A stretch of 64,000 bases of DNA from assembly GCA_963725065.1 (NCBI GenBank), contig CAVRXD010000035.1, forward strand, positions 1-64,000, read 5' to 3'. The stretch comes from VAZQ01 sp963725065 (GTDB lineage: Bacteria; Pseudomonadota; Alphaproteobacteria; Rhizobiales; Xanthobacteraceae). Below, one piece after another: positions 23,165 to 31,744 of the stretch (its first letter is position 1; each line of letters starts with the position of its first letter). Position numbers and translations under genes: made by a program. A model generated the notes under the pieces. That model was not told the DNA's origin. It made no database searches and saw only the letters and a list, made by a program, of their open reading frames with translations.

Positions 23165-24103
23165 TCAATGCATCGCCGCGGTGGCCCGCGGCATCAGCGC
23201 GCCGCGGTGGCGGATGACCTTTGCGGCGAGGTTGTGCGCGGCGCCGGCCGCCTCGGCCGGCCGCTTGCCGGACAGGCGCGCCGCGATATAGGCGGCGTTG
23301 AAGCTGTCGCCTGCTGCCGTGGTGTCGACCGGCACCACCACCTCCGGCACCGGGATGAATTCGCTTCGTCCGCCGGCGGCGACCAGCGCGCTGTTCGGCC
23401 CGTTCTTGACCACGATCTCGGGGATCCCGAACGCCTGCAGCCGTTCGACCGTGGCCTCCGGGCTCGGATCTCCCCACAAGACGGCTTCGTCATCGTAGGT
23501 CGGCAGCGCGATGTCGACGCGCTTCAAGGCTTCCATGAACACCGTGCGTGCGCGGGTCAGGTCCCCGCGCCATCCGCGCGGACGGAAATTCCCGTCGAAC
23601 GCGACCTTCACGCCCTGCTGCCGGGCCATCTCCACGAGCGCGAGGAAGCGGCCGAGTCCGTTGTTGGAATAGAGCGAGAGCGTGATGCCGGAGAAGTAGA
23701 TCAGGCTTGCCTTGGTCAGGCCTTCGGCCACCCGTCCCCAGTCCGGCAGCTCGAACAGGTCGCGCGCCGGCGATTGGCCGCGCCAGTCGTAGCCCCGCCG
23801 CCCGCCCGTCGCATCGGTGTCGACCACGACAAGCCCCGGCAAACGGCCGCGCGGGCGCAGCACGAGGTTGCCGGCCACACCCTCTGCGGTGGCGAGGGCA
23901 AGGATCGCGTCCGAATAGGCATCGTCCCCGAGCGCGGTCGCGAAGGCAGTGTCGATTCCCGCGCGGGCGAGATAGACCGCCACGTTGAAGGTGTCGCCGG
24001 AACATCCCATCCCGAAGCGGCCGTCGCCGCCGCGGACGAATTCGACCGTCGCCTCCCCAACACAAACGGTCCGGGGTCGTTGCTCGCGCACGCTGCTGGT
24101 CAT
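23165..24103 (-). CDS. PfkB-family sugar kinase, probably 2-keto-3-deoxygluconate kinase
   Basis: 312 residues. N-terminal CVGEATVEFVRGGDGRFG and GCSGDTFNVAVYLARAG form the substrate pocket of the KdgK group. The C-terminal PfkB signature VDTTAAGDSFNAAYIAARLS supplies the catalytic aspartate and anion hole. The ATG at 24103 is preferred (SSVREQ follows); an in-frame codon at 24157 would add a poorly conserved 18 residues. It would phosphorylate KDG with ATP in an Entner-Doudoroff-type route. No partner aldolase or uptake gene is adjacent. It starts opposite the Zur-controlled zinc cluster. Confidence 0.85.
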   Translation of the reverse strand: MTSSVREQRPRTVCVGEATVEFVRGGDGRFGMGCSGDTFNVAVYLARAGIDTAFATALGDDAYSDAILALATAEGVAGNLVLRPRGRLPGLVVVDTDATGGRRGYDWRGQSPARDLFELPDWGRVAEGLTKASLIYFSGITLSLYSNNGLGRFLALVEMARQQGVKVAFDGNFRPRGWRGDLTRARTVFMEALKRVDIALPTYDDEAVLWGDPSPEATVERLQAFGIPEIVVKNGPNSALVAAGGRSEFIPVPEVVVPVDTTAAGDSFNAAYIAARLSGKRPAEAAGAAHNLAAKVIRHRGALMPRATAAMH

Positions 24104-24214
24104 GGGGTCTCGGTCCGGCCTTTGCCGGACCATGGCCCGACCCGGAGGCCTTGGCAAACCCGGGGCGGGCCTCCGCCAAGCCGAACAGTCCGGACTGGCG
24201 CTGGACGAGCGCCA

Positions 24215-24231
24215 ATGTTACATTATAACAT
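24215..24231. promoter_or_regulatory. Candidate Zur operator upstream of the azt zinc cluster
   Basis: ATGTTACATTATAACAT is a near-perfect palindrome (ATGTTA and TAACAT arms), an AT-rich island in GC-rich DNA. It has the form of alphaproteobacterial Zur boxes. It sits 36 bp before the His-rich micro-protein that leads the zinc ABC operon, so zinc-dependent repression is a natural reading. It could also affect the divergent kinase gene. Confidence 0.75.
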
Positions 24232-24266
24232 GCTCGAACCGGAACCACCCTGCCCATCGCCCGCTC

Positions 24267-24434
24267 ATGCCGACGCACGTTCATCCCCACCACCATCATC
24301 ATCCCGGTCAGGGGCATCCCCCGGCGGCGGTGTCGCCGTCCATTCTGCGCATGTCGATCCTGGAGCGGCTGGCGATCGCGGCCGCGTTGATCGCGCTGCT
24401 GTGGGGGGTGGTGGTCTGGGCGATGATGGGATGA
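24267..24434 (+). CDS. His-rich single-helix micro-protein leading the zinc operon
   Basis: 55 residues. The first 18 hold eight histidines (MPTHVHPHHHHHPGQGH). After a short linker, residues 30-54 form one strongly hydrophobic helix (ERLAIAAALIALLWGVVVWA) ending MMG. It starts just after the Zur-like box and ends 4 bp before aztA, so it is the first gene of the operon. The shape suggests a membrane-anchored zinc-binding tail that could hand metal to the permease or buffer it. I know of no named family. Confidence 0.7.
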   Translation: MPTHVHPHHHHHPGQGHPPAAVSPSILRMSILERLAIAAALIALLWGVVVWAMMG

Positions 24435-24438
24435 CCCG

Positions 24439-25212
24439 ATGACCGCGGCGCTGCAATTCCGCGACCTCACGCTCGGCTATGACCGGCATCCGGCCGTACA
24501 TCATCTCGACGGTGCGATCGAAACCGGTGCGCTGGTTGCGGTCGTCGGCCCGAACGGGGCCGGCAAGTCGACGCTGTTCAAGGGCATCGTCGGCCTGATC
24601 AAGCCGTTGGCCGGACGCATCGAACGCGGCGATGTCCCCGCACAGAATATCGCCTATCTGCCGCAGGCCGCCGAGATCGACCGCACCTTCCCGATCAATG
24701 TCTACGACATGGTGGCGATGGGGTTGTGGCGGCGGACCGGGCTGTTCGGCGGCCTCGATCGCGGGGCGCGGGACAGGATCGAGCAGGCGATCGCCGCGGT
24801 CGGACTCACCGGCTTCGAGGATCGCTCGATCGCGACGCTCTCCGGCGGGCAGATGCAGCGCATGCTGTTCGCACGGCTGCTGCTGCAGGATGCCCGCGTG
24901 ATCGTGCTCGACGAGCCGTTCAACGCGGTCGACGCCAAGACCTCGGCCGACCTGTTCGATCTGGTGCAGCGCTGGCACGGCGAGCGGCGCACGGTGCTGA
25001 CCGCGATGCACGACATCGATTTCGTACGGGCGAACTTTCCCGAAACCCTGCTGCTCGCACGCCAGCCGGTCGCGTGGGGCCGTACCTCGACCGTTCTCAC
25101 GCCGGAAAACCTGCTGGCCGCGCGCCGCATGTGCGAGGCCTTCGACGAACATGCCGACCTCTGCGCCGCCGCCGAACCCGCGCCTGCCGCAACTCCCGCT
25201 CCCCCCTCCTGA
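24439..25212 (+). CDS. aztA: Zinc ABC transporter ATP-binding protein AztA
   Basis: 257 residues. Walker A is GPNGAGKST, signature LSGGQMQR, Walker B VIVLDEP and the H-loop TAMHDIDF. The stretch NIAYLPQAAEIDRTFPINVY with DMVAMGLWRRTGLFGG is typical of the Azt/Znu/Mnt metal importers, and the close match to AztA sets the name. It starts 4 bp after the His-rich micro-protein, in the order aztA-aztB-aztC. It powers uptake of Zn2+ across the inner membrane. Confidence 0.9.
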   Translation: MTAALQFRDLTLGYDRHPAVHHLDGAIETGALVAVVGPNGAGKSTLFKGIVGLIKPLAGRIERGDVPAQNIAYLPQAAEIDRTFPINVYDMVAMGLWRRTGLFGGLDRGARDRIEQAIAAVGLTGFEDRSIATLSGGQMQRMLFARLLLQDARVIVLDEPFNAVDAKTSADLFDLVQRWHGERRTVLTAMHDIDFVRANFPETLLLARQPVAWGRTSTVLTPENLLAARRMCEAFDEHADLCAAAEPAPAATPAPPS

Positions 25213-25285
25213 GCGGAAATAGCCCACGCGGATCTCGGCAAATCCGCGGTCGCATACCCGGGAATGACCAAGAGAGGCGGACGCC

Positions 25286-26161
25286 GTGTCCATGTTCTAC
25301 GACTTCTTCATCGCTCCGTTCGCCGATTTCGAATTCATGCGCCGGGCGCTTGCGGGCACGCTGGCGCTGGCGCTCGGCGCGGGGGCCATCGGCGTGTTTC
25401 TGATGCTGCGGCGCATGTCGCTGGTGGGAGACGCGATGGCGCACGCCATCCTGCCGGGCGCCGCGGTCGGATTCCTGCTCTCGGGGTTGAGCCTGGTCGC
25501 CATGACAGCGGGCGGCTTCATCGCCGGCTGCGTGGTCGCGCTGCTGACCGGATTTGTCGCGCGCACGACCGAGCTCAAGGAGGATGCGGCGCTGGCGACG
25601 TTCTACCTGCTCTCGCTCGCGCTCGGCGTCACCATCATCTCGCTCAAGGGCACCAATATCGATCTCCTGCACGTGCTGTTCGGCAACGTGCTCGCGCTCG
25701 ACGATCAGACGCTGCTGCTGATCGCCGTCAACGCCACCGTCACCCTGGTCTTGCTGGCCTTGATCTACCGGCCATTGGTGATCGAATGCGTCGATCCCGG
25801 CTTCATGCGCTCGGTCAGCAGCGCAGGTGGCCCGGCGCATTTTGCATTCCTCGTCCTCGTGGTCGTCAATCTGGTGAGCGGGTTCCATGCGCTCGGGACC
25901 CTGCTGGCGGTGGGCATCATGATGCTGCCGGCGGCGATCGGCCGCTTCTGGGCGCGCGATGTCACGCTCATGATCCTGATCGCGACGGCGAGCGGCGCCG
26001 CCGCGGGCTATGCCGGCTTGCTGCTGTCCTTCCACACCGGCGTCGCCTCCGGACCCGCGATCATTCTCGTCGCCGGCGCGCTTTACGTGGTCTCGTTGTT
26101 GTTCGGCCGCGTCGGCGGCCTGGTGCGGCAGGCCTTTCCCGGCCGCCATCTCGAAGCCTGA
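25286..26161 (+). CDS. aztB: Zinc ABC transporter permease AztB
   Basis: 291 residues with about eight hydrophobic helices; ABC-3 family. Landmarks are MRRALAGTLALALGAGAIGV, RRMSLVGDAMAHAILPGAAV and TLLAVGIMMLPAAIGRFWA. The GTG at 25286 has AGAGAGG 8 bp upstream; an ATG two codons on is the alternative. It lies 73 bp after aztA and 43 bp before aztC. Confidence 0.92.
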   Translation: MSMFYDFFIAPFADFEFMRRALAGTLALALGAGAIGVFLMLRRMSLVGDAMAHAILPGAAVGFLLSGLSLVAMTAGGFIAGCVVALLTGFVARTTELKEDAALATFYLLSLALGVTIISLKGTNIDLLHVLFGNVLALDDQTLLLIAVNATVTLVLLALIYRPLVIECVDPGFMRSVSSAGGPAHFAFLVLVVVNLVSGFHALGTLLAVGIMMLPAAIGRFWARDVTLMILIATASGAAAGYAGLLLSFHTGVASGPAIILVAGALYVVSLLFGRVGGLVRQAFPGRHLEA

Positions 26162-26204
26162 CTGGTTCGGCGCATTCAGCGCGCTATCGCAGTGGAGAAA
26201 TGCC

Positions 26205-27113
26205 ATGCTGACCCGACGCCGGACGATTTTTGCGATGGTCTGCGCGACCCTGCTGCCGGCGGCGCCGGCCGGAGCGCAGGACAAACTTCACGTCATTGCC
26301 AGCTTCTCCATCCTGGGCGACCTCGTGAAGAACGTCGGCGGCGAGCGCCTGCAGGTCGGGACCCTGGTCGGCCCCAACGGCAATGCCCATGTCTACGCAC
26401 CCTCGCCCGGGGACGCCAAGAGCGTTGCCGACGCGAAGCTGGTGTTCGTCAACGGGCTTGGCTTCGAGGGCTGGATCGACCGGCTGGTCAAGGCGTCGGG
26501 CACCAAGGCGCCGATCATCGTCGCGACCAAGGGCATCAAGCCGCGCGAGCGCGCCGGCGCCGGCGGTCACGATCACGACCATGGACCGGCGGACCCGCAT
26601 GCCTGGCAATCGGTGGCCAACGCCAAGGTCTATGTCGCCAATATTCGCGACGCGCTGATCGCGGCCGATCCCGCCGGCAAGGACGTCTACGCCGCAAATG
26701 CCGCGGCCTATCTCGCCAAGCTCGATGCGCTCGAGCAGGAGGTGCGGGATGTGATCGCCAAGGTGCCCGCCGACCGCCGCCGGGTCATCACCAGCCACGC
26801 CGCTTTCGGCTATTTCCAGGACGCCTATGGCGTGCGGTTCACCGCGCCGCAGGGAGTCTCGACCGAAGCGGAGGCGTCGGCGAAGGACGTGGCCGCCATC
26901 ATCACGCAGATCAAGAAGCAGAAGATCCCGGCGGTGTTTCTGGAAAACGTGACCGACCCGCGCCTGGTGCAGCAGATCGCGCGCGAGACCGGCGCCAAGA
27001 TCGGCGGCACGCTCTATTCCGACGCGCTCACCGACGCCAAGGGTGATGCGACGACCTATATCGATCTGATCCGCCACAACCTGAAGCAGCTCGCCGCCGC
27101 GTTGGAGAGCTGA
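26205..27113 (+). CDS. aztC: Zinc ABC transporter periplasmic binding protein AztC
   Basis: 302 residues, cluster A-I solute-binding protein. The signal peptide TRRRTIFAMVCATLLPAAPA ends near GAQ. The four predicted zinc ligands are H62 (NAHVYAP), H132 (DPHAWQS), H198 (SHAAFGYF) and D273 (SDALTDA). The spacings 132-198-273 (66 and 75) equal those of Paracoccus AztC (138-204-279). A short His/Asp loop GGHDHDHGPADPH replaces the longer loop of ZnuA. GGAGAA precedes the ATG at 26205. The AztD chaperone gene found next to azt in Paracoccus is not here; the next gene is on the other strand. Confidence 0.93.
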   Translation: MLTRRRTIFAMVCATLLPAAPAGAQDKLHVIASFSILGDLVKNVGGERLQVGTLVGPNGNAHVYAPSPGDAKSVADAKLVFVNGLGFEGWIDRLVKASGTKAPIIVATKGIKPRERAGAGGHDHDHGPADPHAWQSVANAKVYVANIRDALIAADPAGKDVYAANAAAYLAKLDALEQEVRDVIAKVPADRRRVITSHAAFGYFQDAYGVRFTAPQGVSTEAEASAKDVAAIITQIKKQKIPAVFLENVTDPRLVQQIARETGAKIGGTLYSDALTDAKGDATTYIDLIRHNLKQLAAALES

Positions 27114-27142
27114 CAGGCCTAAAATCCGCATTCCTTGCAATG

Positions 27143-27170
27143 GTCATGCCCCGCTTTCGCCGGGCATGAC
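27143..27170. terminator. Hairpin at the convergent aztC / propeller-gene junction
   Basis: GTCATGCCC-CGCTTTCGC-CGGGCATGAC forms a strong inverted repeat between two stop codons (27113 plus strand, 27199 minus strand). It shares the core of the RIP-like unit at 8424-8496. It is probably a repeat copy doing duty as a bidirectional terminator. Confidence 0.55.
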
Positions 27171-27198
27171 ATTGAGGTCGTGGCTCGACTAATCGATC

Positions 27199-28875
27199 TC
27201 AATCCAGCGGCTCGACCCGCACGATCGAGGCGCCGTGGTTGCTGCCGACCCAGAAGGTCGGAGGCGTGGTCGAATTGTCCACGAACATGCGCCGCATGTT
27301 CGTGTCGCGCGGCAACGGATATTCAACCACCTCGTTGCTCTTGGGATCGAGCCGGATCACGCGATCGCTGGTCATGCCGCCGGTCCACAGCTGGCCGTTC
27401 TTGTCCCAGATCACGTCGTAGGGCTGCGTGAACTTGGTCGGCAGCGGCCATTCCTGGATGCGCTCCTCCTTGGTGTCGAGCATCGCGATCTTGTTGCCGC
27501 GATATTCCGCGAACCAGAAGCGATCCTGATCGTCGATGCGGCCGCGCCGGTTTCGCGAGAACGGCGTGCCGGTCTGGTAGGCGGTGAACTTCCCGGTCTT
27601 GGCGTCGACCTTGACCACGTAGTTCTTCTGGAAGTCTGTGACATAGACGTTGTTCTGCGAGTCCGCGCGCACGTCGTAGATCGAGTAGCCGCCCTGGCGG
27701 CCGCCCGGCAGGATACTGAACGGATCGAATTCCTCGAACTTGCCGGTCGCCATATCGAGCCGCAGCAAGGTCGAGGGTCCCGCATCGTTCACCCACAGCT
27801 TGCCATCGACGTGGGCTTGGTTCGTGACCATGTTGAGCTGCGAATCGTCCTTGAGCCGCTCGGGCGGGAGCTGCCAAATCTGGAACTTCTCCGTCTTGGG
27901 ATCGAACCTGGCGACGCCGCCCTGATACATCATGCCGAGCAGGAGATGCCCCTCGCGGTCGATGCCGAGGTCGAGGTTGCCGGTCGGGAAGCCCTTGCGC
28001 AGCTCGGGCATTGCGTATTCGGTGTGCTTGCCCGTTTTCGGATCGAGCTTGCCCAGGAACTGCTCGCCGAAGTTCGAGTACCAGGCTTCGCCGTTCACGA
28101 TGATCACGTCGTGCGGCTCGATGGTCGGGCGCGGCAGATCGTATTCCGTAATGATGACGTTGGTGGCGCGACCCTTGACCCGCGGCAGGGTCTTGAGCTC
28201 GAACTCGTGCTTCATGCCCGAGCTCAGATTGATGGTGGCAAGATACTCGGCCGCCTTGCGGAAGCGCTCGGGATTGGCGGCGCGCGAGAGGTCGACCCGC
28301 CGTTGCGGCTTGATCGGCTGGCTGACCTGGGCATAGCCATTCATGCGCGCGATCACTTGCACGAACTCGTCGGCGTCGTGGCTCGATTTCACCACCCGTT
28401 CGAGGGTGTGGCAGCTCACGCAGTTGATGAGCTGGAGCTTGTCGTCATCGGTGCCGGGGACGCTCATCATCCATTCGGCATTGGTGAGCTGCTTGCTGAG
28501 GTTGCGGGTCTTGCGCAGCTTGAGGTCGGCGCTGGTGGGTGCGCCCGCCGCGATGTCGGCGCTCTTGGGACCTTCGAGGTCGTATCCGACCGCGCGGATT
28601 TGCAGGCTGTAACGGCCGGGCTCGAGCCGCGCCGCCGGGAAGCTGTAGCGGCCCTGCGCGTTGGTGATGACGCTGACGGTGATGGTTGAACCATCCTGCT
28701 TGGCGCTGACGATCACGCCTTCCATCGGCCCTTCCTCGGTGGAGGCGACCTGACCGGCGAGCGCCGCGGCGGCGCTGTTCGCGCCTTGCGCGGCCGCGGG
28801 TGGGATGGAGTTTGCAGGAACGAAGGTCAACGCGAACGCGGCACCGACGACCAACGCAATGCGTTGCAATAGCAT
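27199..28875 (-). CDS. Exported carboxypeptidase-regulatory/cytochrome c/Vgb-type beta-propeller fusion
   Basis: 558 residues. The start at 28875 has GGGAGG 5 bp upstream. Residues 1-30 are a signal peptide. Residues 37-122 are a carboxypeptidase-regulatory-like (transthyretin-type) domain with GQVASTEEGPMEGVIVSAKQ and NAQGRYSFPAARLEPGRYSL. A single haem c site C152-x-x-C155-H156 (NCVSCHTLE) follows. From about 245 on come repeated propeller blades of the virginiamycin B lyase type (ITEYDLPRPTIEPHDVI, WYSNFGEQFLGKLDPKTGKH, VWVGSNHGASIVRVE-like end). The domains point to a periplasmic electron-transfer or binding protein. It is not a true streptogramin lyase by this evidence. The substrate is unknown. 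Confidence 0.75.
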   Translation of the reverse strand: MLLQRIALVVGAAFALTFVPANSIPPAAAQGANSAAAALAGQVASTEEGPMEGVIVSAKQDGSTITVSVITNAQGRYSFPAARLEPGRYSLQIRAVGYDLEGPKSADIAAGAPTSADLKLRKTRNLSKQLTNAEWMMSVPGTDDDKLQLINCVSCHTLERVVKSSHDADEFVQVIARMNGYAQVSQPIKPQRRVDLSRAANPERFRKAAEYLATINLSSGMKHEFELKTLPRVKGRATNVIITEYDLPRPTIEPHDVIIVNGEAWYSNFGEQFLGKLDPKTGKHTEYAMPELRKGFPTGNLDLGIDREGHLLLGMMYQGGVARFDPKTEKFQIWQLPPERLKDDSQLNMVTNQAHVDGKLWVNDAGPSTLLRLDMATGKFEEFDPFSILPGGRQGGYSIYDVRADSQNNVYVTDFQKNYVVKVDAKTGKFTAYQTGTPFSRNRRGRIDDQDRFWFAEYRGNKIAMLDTKEERIQEWPLPTKFTQPYDVIWDKNGQLWTGGMTSDRVIRLDPKSNEVVEYPLPRDTNMRRMFVDNSTTPPTFWVGSNHGASIVRVEPLD

Positions 28876-29014
28876 CGCAGCCTCCCTTGGTCCGACCTTG
28901 GTTGGGGGACGCGCTGCGGCCTCGCCGCTGCGGCCCGAACGGTCTTGTCGCAAGCCTAGAACCGCACCCGCCCGCCGACAAGCGGGTTCAACCGGTTGGG
29001 AGCTATCCGGATTT

Positions 29015-29037
29015 GGCGGCCCCGCCGCGGGGCCGCC
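29015..29037. terminator. Perfect 10-bp hairpin after the ankyrin gene
   Basis: GGCGGCCCCG-CCG-CGGGGCCGCC lies 19 bp past the minus-strand stop at 29056. A T-run is lacking, so it is a hairpin with likely terminator or 3'-end-protecting role. Confidence 0.5.
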
Positions 29038-29055
29038 GATCGCGATGGCGATCGC

Positions 29056-29904
29056 TTATTTGCTTCCGCCCTTCTCCCGCACGAGCGTCGCAAGCTCCTC
29101 GCGCGAGAAAAAGTTCGCCCAGCCGAGCGCCGTCGCGCCGTATTTGTCATCGCGGATGTTCGGATCGGCTCCGGCGTCGAGCAGGATCCTGGAGAGATCG
29201 AGCGCCCCATTCTCCGCCGTCATGTGCAGGGCGGTGTGGTTGCAGTCCCACATCGGGCGTTTGGCATTGACGTCGACGCCGTGCTCGATCAGCCACCGCA
29301 CGGATTCCACGTTCCGCTTGCTCACCGAAAGGTGCAGCGCGATGGTGTCGCGTCCATCGGGCCCGATGCGGGACGGATCCTCCTTCAGCATCGCCGCCGC
29401 CAGGTCATAACGCTTGAGGTTCAGCGCGGCGATGAAGTCGAACTCTGCGCCGGCCGCCGCGAGCATCGAGACGATACCGGAGTCGGCACTCTCCTGGGCG
29501 GCGGTGGTCAGCGCTGTCGCGCCGGTCGCATCGGCGGCGCGCGGGTCGGCGCCAAGATCGAGCAGGAGGCTCACCATCGCCGGCCGGTTCTTCGCCGCGG
29601 CGTGGTGGAGCGGCGTTCGGCGGTGCTGGTTGCGGGTCATGCGCGCGTTCAGCAGGGCCGGATCGCTGGTGACGAGGCGCCGCACGTCGTCGGCGCGGTC
29701 GAGGGCGATCGCCGACCACAGATCGAGCTTCGCTCCCTTGCTCGACGCGCCATATCGCGTCGCGCGTAAGCAGCGGCCCGGCGAGGCCGTGACGGCACAG
29801 CTGGCCTTGCACGCTCTCGAGGTCGGCGACCGCGGCGGCCGGTACGCAGAGAGCGGCGGGGAAGTCGCGGGCGTGGATATCGAAGCTCCTTCGACGTCGT
29901 TCAT
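29056..29904 (-). CDS. Ankyrin-repeat protein, probably frameshifted near its 5' end
   Basis: From about 29750 to the stop the minus strand reads as four to five ankyrin repeats: LDLWSAIALDRADDVRRLV, RRTPLHHAAAKNRPAMVSLL, RDTIALHLSVSKRNVESVRW, HTALHMTAENGALDLSRILL and YGATALGWANFFSREELATL. Upstream in this frame the protein is arginine/proline noise back to the ATG at 29904. The neighbouring frame reads plausibly there (DFPAALCVPAAAVADLESVQ, then GQLCRHGLAGPLLTRDAIWR). A single indel near 29745 is the simplest explanation, and the true start lies further up than I can fix. The protein would mediate protein contacts; the partner is unknown. Confidence 0.65.
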   Translation of the reverse strand: MNDVEGASISTPATSPPLSAYRPPRSPTSRACKASCAVTASPGRCLRATRYGASSKGAKLDLWSAIALDRADDVRRLVTSDPALLNARMTRNQHRRTPLHHAAAKNRPAMVSLLLDLGADPRAADATGATALTTAAQESADSGIVSMLAAAGAEFDFIAALNLKRYDLAAAMLKEDPSRIGPDGRDTIALHLSVSKRNVESVRWLIEHGVDVNAKRPMWDCNHTALHMTAENGALDLSRILLDAGADPNIRDDKYGATALGWANFFSREELATLVREKGGSK

Positions 29905-30104
29905 CGGGCGTGAGCAATCGGCGAAGGATCGACGGGCCCTGATGGGCGGGCGTCGAGAAGGCGCCGGCCATGCGCAACTCTGCGCTGGCCGTCGGCGCCG
30001 GAAATCCGAGCGCCTACGGCGGTGCCATAAGTCGATCTGCCGCCGATGCGGCATCTGTCACGGCGTGGGCCGGCCCGTGAACGGAACGGTTGACGTCGAG
30101 CCGG

Positions 30105-30492
30105 TCAGGGCGGCGGCGGTGCGTAGCCTTTGGGAGCCTCCTGCATCACCGCGAGCGTATGACCGTCGGGATCGGCGAAGAAAGCCATCCAGAGATCGTG
30201 ATCGTCCATCTTGGCGATCAGGCGAGGCTTGTGCGTGAATGTGACGCCGCGTCGGGTCAGCTCACCGACGGTGAGCGCGATGTCCGCGCAGCGGAAGGAG
30301 ATACGCCTGCGGGGTGATCGCTCCTTCCGATTTCTCCAGCAGGAGCCGAACGCCGGCACAGTCGAAAAATGTCAGGTCGCCGAAGCGGTACTGCTTCGGC
30401 AGGCCGAGCACATCGCGGTAGAACGCCTCGGAGCGGTCGACGTCGGCGACCGGGAGGGCGATCTGCCCGATATGGGTCAGATTGAGCAGCAT
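30105..30492 (-). pseudogene. VOC/glyoxalase-fold protein, frameshifted
   Basis: The ATG at 30492 begins LLNLTHIGQIALPVADVDRS, then EAFYRDVLGLPKQYRFGDLT and VRLLLEKSEGAITPQA in one frame. The second half continues in another frame from about 30330: ISFRCADIALTVGELTRRGV, MDDHDLWMAFFADPDGHTLA and VMQEAPKGYAPPPP. Together they make one VOC domain of normal size (about 128 residues) with the usual H...E...DPDG-H metal/active-site layout. An indel near 30300-30330 splits it. Substrate unknown. Confidence 0.75.
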
Positions 30493-30609
30493 GCGTGCCT
30501 CGTCGCAGCGGGCTCGCCGGGGTGCAATCCTCGGCGTCTTCCGAGCCCGGCGCCGACGATAGCATCCGGCAGCGGATGCATATATACGGTGGCGAAACGG
30601 AGTTAAACA

Positions 30610-31659
30610 ATGTCCGACAAGGTTCCCGTCACCGTGCTGACCGGCTATCTCGGCGCCGGCAAGACCACCCTGCTCAACCGCATTCTGTCCGAACCTCACG
30701 GTCAAAAGTACGCCGTCATCGTCAACGAATTCGGCGAGATCGGCATCGACAATGACCTCGTCGTCGGCGCTGACGAGGAAGTGTTCGAGATGAACAACGG
30801 CTGCATCTGCTGCACCGTGCGCGGCGACCTCGTGCGCATTATCGACGGGCTGATGCGGCGCAAAGGCAAGTTCGACGCCATCATCGTCGAGACCACCGGG
30901 CTCGCTGATCCCGCCCCGGTCGCGCAGACCTTCTTCATGGACGAGAACGTCGGCCGCAAGGCCAAGCTCGACGCCGTGGTGACGGTCGCCGATGCGAAAT
31001 GGCTGCTGGAGCGGCTCAAGGATGCGCCGGAGGCGAAGAACCAGATCGCGTTCGCCGACGTCATCCTGCTCAACAAGGCCGATCTGGTCACGCCCGAGGA
31101 GCTGCGCGAGGTGGAGGCGCGAATCCGCGGGATCAACCCGTATGCCAAGGTGCATCGGACCGAGCGCTGCCGGATCGCGTTGCCCGAGGTCCTCGGCCGC
31201 AACGCGTTCGACCTCGACCGCATCCTGGAGATCGAGCCCGAATTCCTCGAGGGCGACGGGCACGCTCACGCGCACGATCACCATCATGACCATGATCATG
31301 GTCACGACCACGACCACGCTCATCATCACCACGATGGCGGCGGCCTGAAGCACTATCACGACGAAGAGATGCAATCGGTCTCGATCCGGACCGACAAGCC
31401 GCTCAACCCGGACAAGTTCTTCCCCTGGGTGCAGGACCTGGTGCAGAAGGAGGGGCCGAGCATTCTGCGCTGCAAGGGCATCCTCGCCTTCAAGGATGAC
31501 GACGAGCGCTTCGTGTTCCAGGGCGTGCACATGATTCTCGACGGCGATCACCAGCGGCCGTGGAAGGCCGGCGAGAAGCGCGAGAGCCGCCTCGTCTTCA
31601 TCGGCCGCAAGCTGCCGGAGGACAAGATCCGGCAAGGGTTCGAGGGTTGCCTGGCGTGA
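30610..31659 (+). CDS. COG0523 (CobW/ZigA-type) GTPase, putative zinc or cobalt metallochaperone
   Basis: 349 residues. The P-loop GYLGAGKTT (11-19) is followed by VNEFGEIGIDNDLVV, the metal-binding motif C65-I-C67-C68 (NNGCICCTVRGD), ETTGLADPAPV and the guanine motif LNKADL. Residues 218-240 form a His/Asp-rich loop (HAHAHDHHHDHDHGHDHDH) typical of the COG0523 group that stores or transfers Zn, Co or Ni. A C-terminal CobW domain follows. ACGGAG lies before the ATG. A WD40 gene follows after 85 bp in the same direction. Without a Zur box the metal cannot be named. Cobalt delivery to the nitrile hydratase at 60 kb is a possibility only. Confidence 0.9.
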   Translation: MSDKVPVTVLTGYLGAGKTTLLNRILSEPHGQKYAVIVNEFGEIGIDNDLVVGADEEVFEMNNGCICCTVRGDLVRIIDGLMRRKGKFDAIIVETTGLADPAPVAQTFFMDENVGRKAKLDAVVTVADAKWLLERLKDAPEAKNQIAFADVILLNKADLVTPEELREVEARIRGINPYAKVHRTERCRIALPEVLGRNAFDLDRILEIEPEFLEGDGHAHAHDHHHDHDHGHDHDHAHHHHDGGGLKHYHDEEMQSVSIRTDKPLNPDKFFPWVQDLVQKEGPSILRCKGILAFKDDDERFVFQGVHMILDGDHQRPWKAGEKRESRLVFIGRKLPEDKIRQGFEGCLA

Positions 31660-31744
31660 TCGCATCTGAATCCGGTGCAGCCATGACGTCGGCCGCGCGG
31701 TCGAACGCGACCATGCAATCGCACCTGCTCGGGCTGACTGAGCC

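Noticed and set aside
27235..28689. 484-codon plus-strand frame opposite the propeller/cytochrome gene
   Set aside because: Shadow of the minus-strand gene, which has a signal peptide, CxxCH and propeller blades.
27199..28875. Streptogramin lyase (antibiotic resistance) annotation
   Set aside because: Only the propeller resembles Vgb; the haem site and the extra domain point elsewhere.
31255..31345. Repeated CATGATCATGGTCACGACC-type DNA, considered as a tandem or CRISPR-like repeat
   Set aside because: It is the codon pattern of the His/Asp loop of the COG0523 protein, in frame, with no regular unit or spacers.
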